Shown here piece by piece: positions 9,407 through 18,964 of a stretch of 64,000 bases of DNA. The DNA is taken from positions 372,001 to 436,000 of the forward strand of contig NZ_JAMBNY010000001.1 in NCBI RefSeq assembly GCF_023715345.1. The letters run 5' to 3'. Positions within the stretch are counted from its first letter, which is position 1. Every line of letters starts with the position of its first letter. Under the pieces are notes generated by a model. The model saw nothing but the letters and a program-made list of their open reading frames with translations, had not been told where the DNA came from and did no database searches. The stretch is from Paenibacillus camelliae (GTDB lineage Bacteria; Bacillota; Bacilli; Paenibacillales; Paenibacillaceae). The position numbers were made by a program, and so were the translations under genes.

Positions 9407-10156
9407 CTACATATACATGCCGCCATCGACATGAATCGTTTGCCCCGTCATATAGGATGCTGCATCTGATGCTAAGAAGCGAACCGCATTCGCAATGTCA
9501 GCAGCTTCGCCAAGCTTTGCAAGCGGAATTTGACCTGCCAACGATTGCTTCATATCATCTGGCAGTTTATCTGTCATATCCGTTTGAATAAAGCCTGGTG
9601 CCACACAGTTAACCGTAATATTTCTGGCAGCAAGCTCACGCGCACTCGCTTTAGTCAGGCCAATGACACCAGCCTTTGCCGCAACATAGTTCGCTTGACC
9701 TGGATTACCAAGCACCCCTACAACAGATGAGATATTAATAATTTTACCTGAACGCTGCTTCATCATTGGACGTGTTACAGCTTTAATTCCGTTGAAGACA
9801 CCTTTAAGATTTGTTTCGATCACTTGATCAAACTCTTCTTCCTTCATGCGCATGATGAGATTGTCACGTGTAATCCCTGCGTTATTGACCAATATATCAA
9901 TCGCGCCTAGTTGCTCGACAACCTGTTTCACCATATCTTCAAATTCAGCTGCTAATCCAACATTCGCTTTAATAATAATCGCTTTACGTCCAAGCTCGCG
10001 TACCGCTTCTGCCGTTTCAGCAGCAGCCTGCTCACTCCCGGAATAGTTGATAGCTACATCTGCTCCTGCTTCTGCGAGTGCAATCGCAATTGCTCTGCCG
10101 ATTCCTCTCGATGCACCCGTTACAAGTGCCTTTTTACCTTCTAAGCCTGCAAACAT
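9407..10156 (-). CDS. fabG: 3-oxoacyl-ACP reductase FabG
   Basis: A 249-residue short-chain dehydrogenase that reduces beta-ketoacyl-ACP with NADPH, the first reduction of each elongation round. The cofactor loop [10 protein letters not shown] is near residues 13-22, NNAGITRD near 91, the catalytic Ser in INISSVVG and the YVAAKAG (YxxxK) motif near 156-160; the protein ends HVDGGMYM as is typical. The ATG at 10156 has GAGGAGG six bases upstream, which favours it over the ATG 18 bases further upstream. It follows fabD by 46 bases. Confidence 0.97.
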   Translation of the reverse strand: MFAGLEGKKALVTGASRGIGRAIAIALAEAGADVAINYSGSEQAAAETAEAVRELGRKAIIIKANVGLAAEFEDMVKQVVEQLGAIDILVNNAGITRDNLIMRMKEEEFDQVIETNLKGVFNGIKAVTRPMMKQRSGKIINISSVVGVLGNPGQANYVAAKAGVIGLTKASARELAARNITVNCVAPGFIQTDMTDKLPDDMKQSLAGQIPLAKLGEAADIANAVRFLASDAASYMTGQTIHVDGGMYM

Positions 10157-10202
10157 ACCGTTCCTCCTCATCAATCCGTATTATGACACTCACGAATGAG
10201 TT

Positions 10203-11141
10203 TTACGCTTGCGATGCTTGTGTGAATGCCTGTAATGACTCCAAGCTATTAATCGTAACCGTCGTTACATTACGATCGATCTTTTTGATCAGTCCTGTTA
10301 ATACAGAGCCAGATCCGATCTCAACAAAAGTGTCGACGCCTAGCTCAATAAGCTTCTTCACGCTATCTTCCCATAAAACAGGTGCACACACCTGCTGCTC
10401 AAGCAACGATGTAATCTGCGCAGCTGCGCTCACCGGCTCAGCAGTTACATTGGCGATGACAGGAATTGATGCATCCTGCATCGTCAACTTCTCCAGCTCT
10501 TCTCGAAGCGCGATAGCCGCTTTTTCCATAAGTGAGGAATGAAAGGGACCACTTACTTCTAGTGGAATGACACGCTTAGCACCAATTTCCTTGCCGCGTG
10601 CGACCACTTCATTCACACCTTCTACTGAGCCTGACACAACAATTTGACCTGGACAATTCATGTTAGCCAGCTCCACAAGCTTGCCTTCAGAAGTAATCTG
10701 CGCACATAGCTGTTTTAGTGCTTCACGTTCTGCACCAAGAACTGCCGCCATTGCCCCTTGACCTCCAGGAACGGCCTGCTCCATAAATTGACCTCGCGCG
10801 CGAACTGTTCGAACCGCATCTTCAAAGCTTAGCACACCTGCAGCAACAAGCGCGCTGTATTCACCCAAACTATGTCCTGCTACGTAATCTGCCTTCAAAC
10901 CTGACTTCTCAATCAGCTTCAAAAAGGCGACACTCACAGTCAGGAGCGCTGGCTGCGTATTAGCAGTCTGCTTAAGCTCCGTGTCAGGTCCATTAAACAT
11001 TAGCTCTGTAATTGAAAAGCCCAGCGCTTCATTCGCTTGTTCTAAAATGGCACGCGCATCAACGTCATGCTCATATATATCTTTACCCATACCAACAGTC
11101 TGAGCTCCCTGCCCAGGAAATACAAAAGCAATTTTGCCCAC
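10203..11141 (-). CDS. fabD: Malonyl-CoA:ACP transacylase
   Basis: A 312-residue acyltransferase that loads malonate from malonyl-CoA onto ACP. It opens with the hallmark FVFPGQGAQTVGMGK, carries the nucleophile Ser91 in AGHSLGEYSAL, and has the later His in SGPFHSSLM and the end motif FVEIGSGSVLTGL. The start is a GTG at 11141 with GGGAGG seven bases upstream. It sits between fabH and fabG and is co-oriented with the whole cluster. Confidence 0.97.
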   Translation of the reverse strand: MGKIAFVFPGQGAQTVGMGKDIYEHDVDARAILEQANEALGFSITELMFNGPDTELKQTANTQPALLTVSVAFLKLIEKSGLKADYVAGHSLGEYSALVAAGVLSFEDAVRTVRARGQFMEQAVPGGQGAMAAVLGAEREALKQLCAQITSEGKLVELANMNCPGQIVVSGSVEGVNEVVARGKEIGAKRVIPLEVSGPFHSSLMEKAAIALREELEKLTMQDASIPVIANVTAEPVSAAAQITSLLEQQVCAPVLWEDSVKKLIELGVDTFVEIGSGSVLTGLIKKIDRNVTTVTINSLESLQAFTQASQA

Positions 11142-11246
11142 CGATTTGCCTCCCTAGCCTTATGCATTATTGTCTTTACATTACGGTATTCATTGCAAAA
11201 GGGTTGCATCGTTTCTCCTTATATAGGACGATACTGCGCCTGTCTC

Positions 11247-12230
11247 CTACCACTTTATGATCGTAGATCCCCAGGTTAGGCCGCCACCAAAGCCTACAAG
11301 GCATAATGTATCGCCTTCACCAATTCGGTTTTGCTCTACCGCTTCAGCTAACGCTACCGGTATCGAAGCTGCTGACATGTTTCCATATTTATCAATGTTG
11401 ATTAGCGCTTTATCTTCTGTAAGATCGAGACGCTGTAAGGAAGATTGAATGATGCGGATATTAGCTTGATGTGGTACGAGAAGATCAACATCAGCTTTGC
11501 TAATTCCCGCCTTCTCAATCGCCTCTTCAGCAGCACTGCCCATAATTCGAACGGCGAATTTGAACACTTCATTGCCGGCCATATGGATTGAATGCTCATT
11601 ATTGCTAATCGTTTCTGCCGTAGCTGGCTTACGAGAGCCACCTCCTGCAACCTTTAGCAGCTCGCCGCCCGATCCATCTGCACCAAGAACAAACGATTGG
11701 AAGCCTCTACCTTCCTCGACCTCACCGACGACAACGGCGCCTGCACCATCACCGAACAAAATGCAAGTGTTACGATCGGTGTAGTCTGTAATCCGCGACA
11801 ATGTTTCAGCTCCGATCACGAGTATCTTACGATACAAGCCGCTTTGTACGAAGCCGTTAGCCGTTGCCAGGCTGTATATGAAGCCAGAGCATGCAGCTGA
11901 CAGATCAAATGCTGGACAAGTAGCACCTAGCTTTTCCTGAACCAAGCATGCCGTTGACGGGAAGAACATGTCTGGTGTAACCGTCGCAACGATAATAAGA
12001 TCGATATCCTTAGCTGTTAAGCCGGCATTGTGCAGCGCTTGCTCCGCAGCTTTATAGGCAAGATCAGACGTCGCTTCATCACTTGCAGCTATTCTTCTTT
12101 CCTTTATTCCTGTTCGTGTTACAATCCATTCATCATTTGTATCTACCATTTGCTCTAGCTGCTGGTTGGTTAGCACCTGCTCAGGCACATATTTTCCAGC
12201 ACCTAATATCCCTACTGATTTGGAATTCAT
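11247..12230 (-). CDS. fabH: Beta-ketoacyl-ACP synthase III
   Basis: A 327-residue initiating condensing enzyme that joins acetyl- or branched acyl-CoA to malonyl-ACP and so sets the branched-chain pattern typical of these bacteria. Catalytic Cys114 lies in LSAACSGFIYS, His in LVPHQANIRI and Asn in NIDKYGNMSAAS. The ATG at 12230 is chosen; the ribosome site AAGGAG lies inside the end of plsX, and the GTG at 12242 would abut it too closely. Translational coupling to plsX is therefore likely. Confidence 0.96.
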   Translation of the reverse strand: MNSKSVGILGAGKYVPEQVLTNQQLEQMVDTNDEWIVTRTGIKERRIAASDEATSDLAYKAAEQALHNAGLTAKDIDLIIVATVTPDMFFPSTACLVQEKLGATCPAFDLSAACSGFIYSLATANGFVQSGLYRKILVIGAETLSRITDYTDRNTCILFGDGAGAVVVGEVEEGRGFQSFVLGADGSGGELLKVAGGGSRKPATAETISNNEHSIHMAGNEVFKFAVRIMGSAAEEAIEKAGISKADVDLLVPHQANIRIIQSSLQRLDLTEDKALINIDKYGNMSAASIPVALAEAVEQNRIGEGDTLCLVGFGGGLTWGSTIIKW

Positions 12231-12238
12231 AGCTCCAA

Positions 12239-13228
12239 TCACTCCTTGTTGATCTCTGCAGTAATCGATTCAATAAGCTTACCCTTTATCGCTGTTTTTG
12301 CTTGCTTAACAGCGGCTTGCACAGCTCTTGCGTCTGAAGAACCGTGAATTTTCATTACACATCCATTGACCCCAAGCAGCAAAGCACCACCAAATTCGTT
12401 CGGGTCCAATGTTTTTTTCAAGCCTTTAAGCTTAGGCAGCATAATGGCTGCAGCAACCTTCGTCAGCAAGCTTTGGGTAAATGAGGTTTTTAATTGCTTG
12501 AAAATAACAGATGCTGCTCCTTCATACGATTTAAGCATTATATTTCCAGCAAAGCCATCACATACAAGCACATCACATGGACGCTCAAGCATATGCTTTG
12601 ACTCCACATTACCTACAAAGTTGAGCTCACTTTGCTTCAATAGCTCATATGTAGCCTTAGACACTTCATTACCTTTAGAATCCTCAGTCCCTACATTAAG
12701 CAGACCGACTCGCGGTGCTTTCATGCCTTGTGCGCGCTCGCGATAAATGCTTCCCATAACTGCATATTGATAGAGCTGCTCTGGTGTCGCATCCATATTC
12801 GCACCAAGATCAAGCGCAAGCATTCCTACACCGTCCAATGATGGTAATAGCGGTGCTAGTGCTGGTCTTTCAATGCCCGGAATACGGCCAACTACTAGTA
12901 AGCCTGTTGCCATCAAAGCTCCTGTATTTCCTGCTGACAGCATAGCATCAGCTTCTTTATCCTTCACAAGCTTACCAGCGACAACCATCGAGGAGTCCTT
13001 CTTTCGACGGACGGCGCGGACTGGTTCATCCTCCGATTCAATTACCTCTGTTGCGTGAACAATATGCAAATTACCCGGCTGCGCTTCAGTCAAATGCATT
13101 TTTATTTGAGCTTCATCGCCGACAAGCAATAGCTGAATATCTTCGTTTTCCTTAGCAGCAGCGACCGCACCAGCAACCATTTCCTTTGGTGCGAAGTCAC
13201 CACCCATAGCATCTATTGCAATTTTCAA
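12239..13228 (-). CDS. plsX: Phosphate acyltransferase PlsX
   Basis: A 329-residue enzyme that makes acyl-phosphate from acyl-ACP, the first step of glycerolipid acylation by the PlsX/PlsY route. It begins MKIAIDAMGGDFAPKEMVAGA, the family hallmark, followed by LSAGNTGALMATGLL and a late EFGGALLLGVNG motif. It starts two bases past the fapR stop, and its last codons contain the fabH ribosome site. Together with fapR it forms the regulatory head of the operon. Confidence 0.97.
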   Translation of the reverse strand: MKIAIDAMGGDFAPKEMVAGAVAAAKENEDIQLLLVGDEAQIKMHLTEAQPGNLHIVHATEVIESEDEPVRAVRRKKDSSMVVAGKLVKDKEADAMLSAGNTGALMATGLLVVGRIPGIERPALAPLLPSLDGVGMLALDLGANMDATPEQLYQYAVMGSIYRERAQGMKAPRVGLLNVGTEDSKGNEVSKATYELLKQSELNFVGNVESKHMLERPCDVLVCDGFAGNIMLKSYEGAASVIFKQLKTSFTQSLLTKVAAAIMLPKLKGLKKTLDPNEFGGALLLGVNGCVMKIHGSSDARAVQAAVKQAKTAIKGKLIESITAEINKE

Positions 13229-13230
13229 CT

Positions 13231-13812
13231 TTATTCTCCTCCTTGGGTGTTCGCCGCATCGGAACGATAAACAACGAAATTCCCCTGAAACACAAGCTCA
13301 TCGCCTACGTACGTGTTGAGCTCGACTTTCGATTTATTTCTATCATCCTTCGAGCGAACATATGCCTTTGCGATACATTTCTCGCCAAGCTTTACAGGCC
13401 TTAAGAATCGAATATCACTGCTAGCTGTTAAAGCGATGGGACAATCAATGACTGCGACCGCCAACGAATTGGCTTGTGCAAACAAATGATGTCCACGTGC
13501 GATTCCTGTTCGTGTAAAGACATGCTCCTCACGAATCTCGAAAAGAGATATCCCACTATGATCGAGCTGCAGATCAACGATTTCTCCGATTACTTCATCG
13601 ATTTGCAATGAGCGCACGGAATCGTAGGAACGCTCGGCCATTTCCTTCATCCGCTCGCGCAGCTCTGGAATACCAAGCTCCATTCGATCCAATCTAATCG
13701 TCTGTATGCTTACTTTCAATGCTCTTGTCAGCTCTCGATCCGTCACGAATGGATTTTCTTTAATGTATTGGATCAGCAGCTGATGCCGCTCGCGTTTATT
13801 TAACTTCGCCAT
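13231..13812 (-). CDS. fapR: Fatty acid and phospholipid biosynthesis repressor FapR
   Basis: A 193-residue repressor that senses malonyl-CoA. An N-terminal DeoR-like helix-turn-helix (about residues 5-50; [20 protein letters not shown]) is joined by a linker helix to a hot-dog effector domain (from about 85). The effector domain has the [14 protein letters not shown] motif and [18 protein letters not shown]. The ATG at 13812 has CAGGAG 12 bases upstream; a longer reading from the GTG at 13854 has no ribosome site and would overlap the promoter leader. A FapR box covers its own promoter at 13881-13929, so autoregulation follows directly from the sequence. Confidence 0.96.
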   Translation of the reverse strand: MAKLNKRERHQLLIQYIKENPFVTDRELTRALKVSIQTIRLDRMELGIPELRERMKEMAERSYDSVRSLQIDEVIGEIVDLQLDHSGISLFEIREEHVFTRTGIARGHHLFAQANSLAVAVIDCPIALTASSDIRFLRPVKLGEKCIAKAYVRSKDDRNKSKVELNTYVGDELVFQGNFVVYRSDAANTQGGE

Positions 13813-13880
13813 GAGGGCACCACTCTCCTGTTCAAGTGTTAGGTTAATGCACAAATTTTATGTGTATTTAGTAGCTCGAT

Positions 13881-13929
13881 TTAATACCTGGTACTAAATT
13901 AGTATAGAGGATATTGCTCGTCATAGCAA
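13881..13929 (-). promoter_or_regulatory. fapR operon promoter with FapR operator
   Basis: On the minus strand a -35 TTGCTA (13924-13929) and -10 TATACT (13901-13906) are separated by 17 bases. The near-palindrome TTAATACCTGGTACTAA at 13881-13897 lies just after the -10, over the likely start of transcription. It matches the known FapR operator (TTAGTACCTGNTACTAA-like) closely. This should repress fapR-plsX-fabHDG-acpP-fabF when malonyl-CoA is low. Confidence 0.9.
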
Positions 13930-14025
13930 TTTATTTTTTATGTAGGCATAATGGATACAGACTCATACTGTAGCGCATAGCATAATAGAGATAGACTCAC
14001 AACTAAGCATTGTTGCGTAGAACAG

Positions 14026-14070
14026 AAAAATGGCAGGCAAGTGAAAGGGATCACCGCTCTACCATTTTTG
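14026..14070 (-). terminator. Terminator after the response regulator gene
   Basis: AAAAATGG and CCATTTTT form the outer stem, with inner GTGA/TCAC pairing. On the minus strand it follows the regulator stop at 14124 and ends in a T-run. It separates the inserted sugar locus from fapR. The rest of 13930-14123 shows no gene. Confidence 0.55.
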
Positions 14071-14123
14071 TTTTGAAGCGTTCGTTGACTGCGATACCTA
14101 ACGATGCTCATGTCAACAGCATG

Positions 14124-15746
14124 TTAAATATGTTTATACCGCCGCTGTCGTACCCGTTCACGGTATTCCTTCGGCACTAAGCCCGTTTCATTTTTAAATA
14201 CACGGTTAAAATGTCGGATGTTTGAAAAACCAGTTGCGTCAGCGACGCTGGCTATTTTCTCATCTGTTGATGCTAGTCTCTTTTTCGCATCCTCAATACG
14301 CAAATCCGTTACGTACTCAATAAACGTTTTACCGACCTTCTGCTTAAATAACGTACTAAAATACGCTGAATTTAAGTACACATGCTCTGCAATGTCCGTT
14401 AAAGTTATAGGCTCAACATAATGCTGCTCAATATAGTGTAAAGCAATTGCAACTGGATCGCTGTCCAGTTGCCTATTCCCTGCAGCGATCACCGCAGTTA
14501 AACTGCCAAACAGCTGACGGCTCACCTCCATGAGCTCACCACGCGAGCTAATAGAGCAAATATCAATAAGCAGCTTACGAATATCCCGTCCACCGAGCCA
14601 AGCCTTTGTAAGGCCTAGATCCTCTGAACGTTCATAATAATGGATCAGCAGCTTACAGATTTGCTGGTGCACTAGCTCAGGTGTCTGTGCCTGCTGACAT
14701 AGCTCTATAATGACGGAATCCACTAAGTCATCGATTCCATGTAAGCGGCCCTCATTAATCGCTCGCTCCAGCGCTTCCCACGACCATTTTTTGCGCTCCG
14801 ACTGGAAGAGTTGATGCTTAACTGATTGCTCATATTCCAAAACCTTATCACCACCTACAACAAGACGGTAGATAAGTGCCATCTGCGCTTCGCGAAACGT
14901 TGTAAGCATCGACTCAAATCCTTTTACTGGTCGACCAACACCGATCGTAACCGTCAAATTAGATAACGACTTAATCTGCATACGTACAGACTCTGCCAGC
15001 TTCAATAACTGCCTCTCACCCTCCGCCGCATCAGGTAAATTTACGAGTGCTGCCACCTCCGTATCGGAAAAAACGAAGCTAAAGCCCTTCATACGGAATT
15101 GAATCATCTCTTGCACAAATTGTTGAATATAGAGCTGGAAAAGTGAAGGATCAGTTGTACGATAACGATCATTATCAACAGAATCCTTATCTAGCTTAAT
15201 AACCATGCAGTTGTAATAAGGATCGGTCAGCTCGATCCCAATCTGTGATAGCAGATCAAGATGCATTTGTTGAACGTTGCTTTGCATAATACCAGCAACA
15301 AGCTGTGCAGCTACCTGCTGTCGCAGCTCTTGCCCTTCTGGCACTACGTCGTGATCATGTTCTTTATGTTTATTAAGCCAATCTTGCTTTACAGACGATA
15401 GTACTCTGAGCAATTCCTCACGCTCTACTGGCTTCATCAAATAATCCCTCGCCCCACTTCGCATAGACTGCTGGGCGTAGGTAAAATCCTCATAGCCGCT
15501 AATGACAACTACTTGTAGCTCTGGAAAACGTTCGCGGGCAATTCTCTGCAACTGTAATCCGTCCATTCTCGGCATACGTATATCTGTTAAAACAACATCA
15601 GGTCTGTGTTGTTCAAGCAGTTCAAGTGCCTCATAGCCATCACGAGCATCGGCTACAATATCCCATTCCTTATCAGAAGCAGCTATCATAGCTCGCAGGC
15701 CTCTACGGAAAATTGCTTCGTCATCCACAATCATCATTGTTGGCAT
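14124..15746 (-). CDS. YesN-like AraC-type response regulator
   Basis: A 540-residue two-component regulator. The receiver domain (residues 1-120) has the acidic pocket DDE at 8-10, the phosphoacceptor Asp55 in VVLTDIRMPRMDG, and Lys in YLMKPVERE. A long middle region of the GGDEF-like/YesN type follows. The C-terminal AraC helix-turn-helix pair covers about the last 100 residues (LTDIAEHVYLNSAYFSTLFKQ and ASVADATGFSNIRHFNRVFKNETG). The ATG at 15746 is chosen because CGGGGAT precedes it and it gives MPTMMIVDDE at the receiver start; the longer frame adds 20 unrelated residues. It is the last gene of the block and probably activates the GH43/ABC genes upstream of it. Confidence 0.92.
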   Translation of the reverse strand: MPTMMIVDDEAIFRRGLRAMIAASDKEWDIVADARDGYEALELLEQHRPDVVLTDIRMPRMDGLQLQRIARERFPELQVVVISGYEDFTYAQQSMRSGARDYLMKPVEREELLRVLSSVKQDWLNKHKEHDHDVVPEGQELRQQVAAQLVAGIMQSNVQQMHLDLLSQIGIELTDPYYNCMVIKLDKDSVDNDRYRTTDPSLFQLYIQQFVQEMIQFRMKGFSFVFSDTEVAALVNLPDAAEGERQLLKLAESVRMQIKSLSNLTVTIGVGRPVKGFESMLTTFREAQMALIYRLVVGGDKVLEYEQSVKHQLFQSERKKWSWEALERAINEGRLHGIDDLVDSVIIELCQQAQTPELVHQQICKLLIHYYERSEDLGLTKAWLGGRDIRKLLIDICSISSRGELMEVSRQLFGSLTAVIAAGNRQLDSDPVAIALHYIEQHYVEPITLTDIAEHVYLNSAYFSTLFKQKVGKTFIEYVTDLRIEDAKKRLASTDEKIASVADATGFSNIRHFNRVFKNETGLVPKEYRERVRQRRYKHI

Positions 15747-15783
15747 ATCCCCGCGCTCCCTTCCCTCTTCTGCTAAGTAACAG

Positions 15784-17586
15784 CTAAATAGTCGGTGGCT
15801 CAACAAATCGTTGAACCGGTAGCGTCATATTGACCTTCAGACCTTGATACGGCATGCTCTCCAGTGTGATGCCATAGCCTTCACCATAGTGGAGCAAGAT
15901 TCTTCGATGCACATTTAATAGTCCATTACCTGACTGTCCACCCAGCTCCTTCGAGGTTTTTAATCGCTTACGCAGCTGCTCAAGACTCTCTTGATCTATA
16001 CCGATTCCATCATCCTCTACAATGATCGTTAACGTGTTTCTATGGATAGCTGCTCTTAAACAAATGCTGCCGTTACCGACACCTTTATCAATGCCATGAT
16101 TAATTGCATTTTCGACCAACGGTTGAATGCTTAATGGAATCACTAGTAGATCGTAGGCTTCGTTATCGATGTGCTCTATATATTGAATACGTTCTTCATA
16201 GCGTATTTTTTGAATACTCATATAGCCGTTTACATGCATCAGTTCATCACGAAGTGTTACCTTATCTCTATGATTACTTAAGCTGTAACGCATGAGCCGG
16301 CCTAAATTGTTGGACATCGTCACAATTTCACGATTGCCTTCTACCTCCGCGAGCATACTGATCGAGCCAAGTGTATTGTATAGAAAATGTGGATTGATCT
16401 GAAATTGAAGTGCTGCGATTTGTGCATCCTTCTCACGAATTTCTGTTTCATAGAGCAAATAGCCTAACTCGCTTAGCTTAGAAACCATCATATTGAAGGA
16501 ATGACCTAGGCGACCTACCTCATCTCCAGATTGAACTGGAAATTGCACAAGCAACTCCCCTTGCTCCACCTTACGCATTAATCGACTTAACTTGCGCAGA
16601 GGCAGTGTAATACGGTAAGCAACAACGACAGACGCAAGAATGGCTAGACCAATACATATAAACAATGCAAGGGCTATCGAATTTCTAACAACTAAGCTGT
16701 CCTTCATGAGCTCCTTCACTGGAACACCACTAATCGTTGTCCAGCCTGTTACTTCAGACGTTACATAAGCGATTAGCTGCTTATCCTTACTCGATCCATA
16801 GCTATGCAGTACGCCTTGTCCGCTCAATGCTCCAAGCTCTAAAACGGGCTGAGATTCATCCTGTCTAATGACAGGCATCCCTTGACCGTCAATAATATAC
16901 AATACTTCTTGCTCGCTTGTGTCTGTTTGCTGAAGCAGCTTACGTACACTGACAGGATCAATATTAATAACAATATATCCTAGCGTGCGCCCCGTATCGA
17001 AGCTCCTCAGCTCTCTTGCTATCGAGAATACTTGATAGGCTGTACCACTTGTCGATAAAATTTCATGCGTCGTAATAAAGGTTGGCTGGCCAAATCGGCT
17101 GCGAGCTTGCTTGAGCCAATCTGCACTTTCATCCAGCTTATAGGTAGTCAAATACTGACTTTCCGGCAGGACGACATAGGATGCTCCTTTTTCGCCGTAC
17201 AACGACACCCCCATAATATCTAATCGTCCGTTAATAAAAATCGAGGAAACGAAGCGGTTCAAGCTATCTATCTCCTCAAGCGTTAAGGGCTGCCCGGATT
17301 CACGCTCCGATGATATAAAATCCATTACCTCTTTATAGGAATAAGGCATCAATGTCAGTCGGTCAAGTTCATTCATATAAGTATCAATGTTAAGCGTCAC
17401 TTGCTTTAACGTTTGTAATTGATAAGTACCAACGTTTTTCTCCATAGCCTTTTGAAAGCTGGCAAACGTATATACCCCCATCGCTGCTAAGGGAACTAGA
17501 ATAAGTACACAGTTAATCAATATTAATTTACGAGCGAGCTCTTGATTTTTGAAGGCCTTTACCGGATTAGCAATCCTGTTTATCAT
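15784..17586 (-). CDS. YesM-like sensor histidine kinase
   Basis: A 600-residue membrane kinase. One transmembrane helix near residues 18-40 and another near 295-320 bracket an extracytoplasmic sensor of about 250 residues (dCache-like). A HAMP linker (TLPLRKLSRLMRKVEQG) follows, then a His_kinase/LytS-type dimer helix with the phosphoacceptor in ALQFQINPHFLYNTLGSI, and an ATPase domain with N box VENAINHG and G boxes VEDDGIGID and GNGLLNVHRR. The ATG at 17586 is preferred, with GGAGGAG eight bases upstream lying over the stop of the lipoprotein gene. The coupling to a lipoprotein suggests that sugar-loaded binding protein is the signal. Confidence 0.93.
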   Translation of the reverse strand: MINRIANPVKAFKNQELARKLILINCVLILVPLAAMGVYTFASFQKAMEKNVGTYQLQTLKQVTLNIDTYMNELDRLTLMPYSYKEVMDFISSERESGQPLTLEEIDSLNRFVSSIFINGRLDIMGVSLYGEKGASYVVLPESQYLTTYKLDESADWLKQARSRFGQPTFITTHEILSTSGTAYQVFSIARELRSFDTGRTLGYIVINIDPVSVRKLLQQTDTSEQEVLYIIDGQGMPVIRQDESQPVLELGALSGQGVLHSYGSSKDKQLIAYVTSEVTGWTTISGVPVKELMKDSLVVRNSIALALFICIGLAILASVVVAYRITLPLRKLSRLMRKVEQGELLVQFPVQSGDEVGRLGHSFNMMVSKLSELGYLLYETEIREKDAQIAALQFQINPHFLYNTLGSISMLAEVEGNREIVTMSNNLGRLMRYSLSNHRDKVTLRDELMHVNGYMSIQKIRYEERIQYIEHIDNEAYDLLVIPLSIQPLVENAINHGIDKGVGNGSICLRAAIHRNTLTIIVEDDGIGIDQESLEQLRKRLKTSKELGGQSGNGLLNVHRRILLHYGEGYGITLESMPYQGLKVNMTLPVQRFVEPPTI

Positions 17587-17591
17587 GACCA

Positions 17592-18899
17592 CTACTCCTC
17601 CATCGCTGCATTAACGAGCTGTTCTGCCTGTTGTAGCGCTTGCTCCGGTGTCTGCTTCCCGTATATCATTTTTTCAAATTCTTTAATCAGTATTTCAATC
17701 ATGGACCATTGCTTTTGATGACGCGGCCAGTATACAACATAATCGGCAGCCGCTGCATAATCACTACGATACTTTAGCTGATTAAACGTCTCGCTCTCCA
17801 CTACCTGTGTCATACTAGGCACATGTCCTGCTTTCGCCCATTGTTCACCATGCTCAACCATCCATTTCGAGAATATCATGGCAGCTTTACGTTTTTCATC
17901 GGTCATATTGTGTTTTTTCGGTATGGCCAAGGAATGAGAATCTCCCCACTGGGCAGGGCGATCATACAACACAGGGACGGTTACAACGCCTAAGTCAAGC
18001 TCTGTTGATTTTTCGAATGCACCGGTACCCCACATTCCTAAAAACAGCACCGCCGCGTTGCCATCATAGAAAGCCTTAAACGAATCATTAATATTCGGAG
18101 GTATAAGCTCCTGCTCATACAAGCCATTAATAAAGGTCAGCGCTCTTAAAGCTTGCGGGTTATTAAAGGATGCTTTTCCTTGCTCATTATAAAATGATCC
18201 ACCATCATTCATCTGATTATATAAGCTCCACCATAGCCAAACCGAATCAATTCTAGTGCTTGGCATAGCCATCGGCGCCACGTCAGATGGCACAGCTTCA
18301 CGAATCTTTTCTAGAAACTTCTGAAACCCCTCTTCACCAGGCTCTATCAACGGCCTGCCTGTTGCTTCGTCTAACACTCCCGCCTCTCGCAAATGCTGCT
18401 TGTTATAATACATGACCAAGGCATGGGTATCTAATGGAACAGCATAGGACTGCTCGTTATATTCCGTAGACTCACGAATGTTCGAGTTAAGCTGGCTAAG
18501 ATCAAGGCCTACTTGTTCAGCGATATCTGTAACCGTCTCTATGTATCCATTCTGAACGAATTGAGGCATACTTGTCGTATGAATAATCGCTATATCAGGA
18601 GCGTTACTTGACAAGATCGCAGTACGTAGACGTGAATAGTAATCATCAAGACGTGAATTCGTCTGAACGACATAGATGTCATCCTGTTCCTTATTAAATT
18701 GCTCCACCATCTCCGTCATAAATTGATTGTCTCCACCACTAAAGGGCGTCCAGTATTCCAGCAGTACTGCCTCCTTACGAATCTGAGGAACAGGCTGCAC
18801 CTCAGATTCGTTGGAACATCCACTTAAAGCACTAAACAATATACCTATCGCTAGCACCAATAAGCATCGCCTAGCATAGCTCACCCGATATCCTAACAT
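17592..18899 (-). CDS. Sugar-binding lipoprotein next to the sensor kinase
   Basis: A 435-residue family 1 extracellular solute-binding protein. The signal peptide ends in the lipobox FSALSGCS, giving a lipid-anchored Cys near residue 28. The family features LEYWTPFSGGDNQFMTEMVEQFN, VPLDTHALVMYYNKQHL and VLFLGMWGTGAF are visible. It belongs to the same transport group as the protein at 22536-23837, with the shared motif WSPFSGAD/WTPFSGGD. Because it is encoded directly before the kinase, while the other copy sits directly before the permeases, it may act mainly as a sensing partner. That role is inference. Confidence 0.88.
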   Translation of the reverse strand: MLGYRVSYARRCLLVLAIGILFSALSGCSNESEVQPVPQIRKEAVLLEYWTPFSGGDNQFMTEMVEQFNKEQDDIYVVQTNSRLDDYYSRLRTAILSSNAPDIAIIHTTSMPQFVQNGYIETVTDIAEQVGLDLSQLNSNIRESTEYNEQSYAVPLDTHALVMYYNKQHLREAGVLDEATGRPLIEPGEEGFQKFLEKIREAVPSDVAPMAMPSTRIDSVWLWWSLYNQMNDGGSFYNEQGKASFNNPQALRALTFINGLYEQELIPPNINDSFKAFYDGNAAVLFLGMWGTGAFEKSTELDLGVVTVPVLYDRPAQWGDSHSLAIPKKHNMTDEKRKAAMIFSKWMVEHGEQWAKAGHVPSMTQVVESETFNQLKYRSDYAAAADYVVYWPRHQKQWSMIEILIKEFEKMIYGKQTPEQALQQAEQLVNAAMEE

Positions 18900-18964
18900 T
18901 TGTGACGCTTCCCCCTCGCCAGCAAACTGACTGCAAACGATGTATTATTACTTAATTGTTGTAT

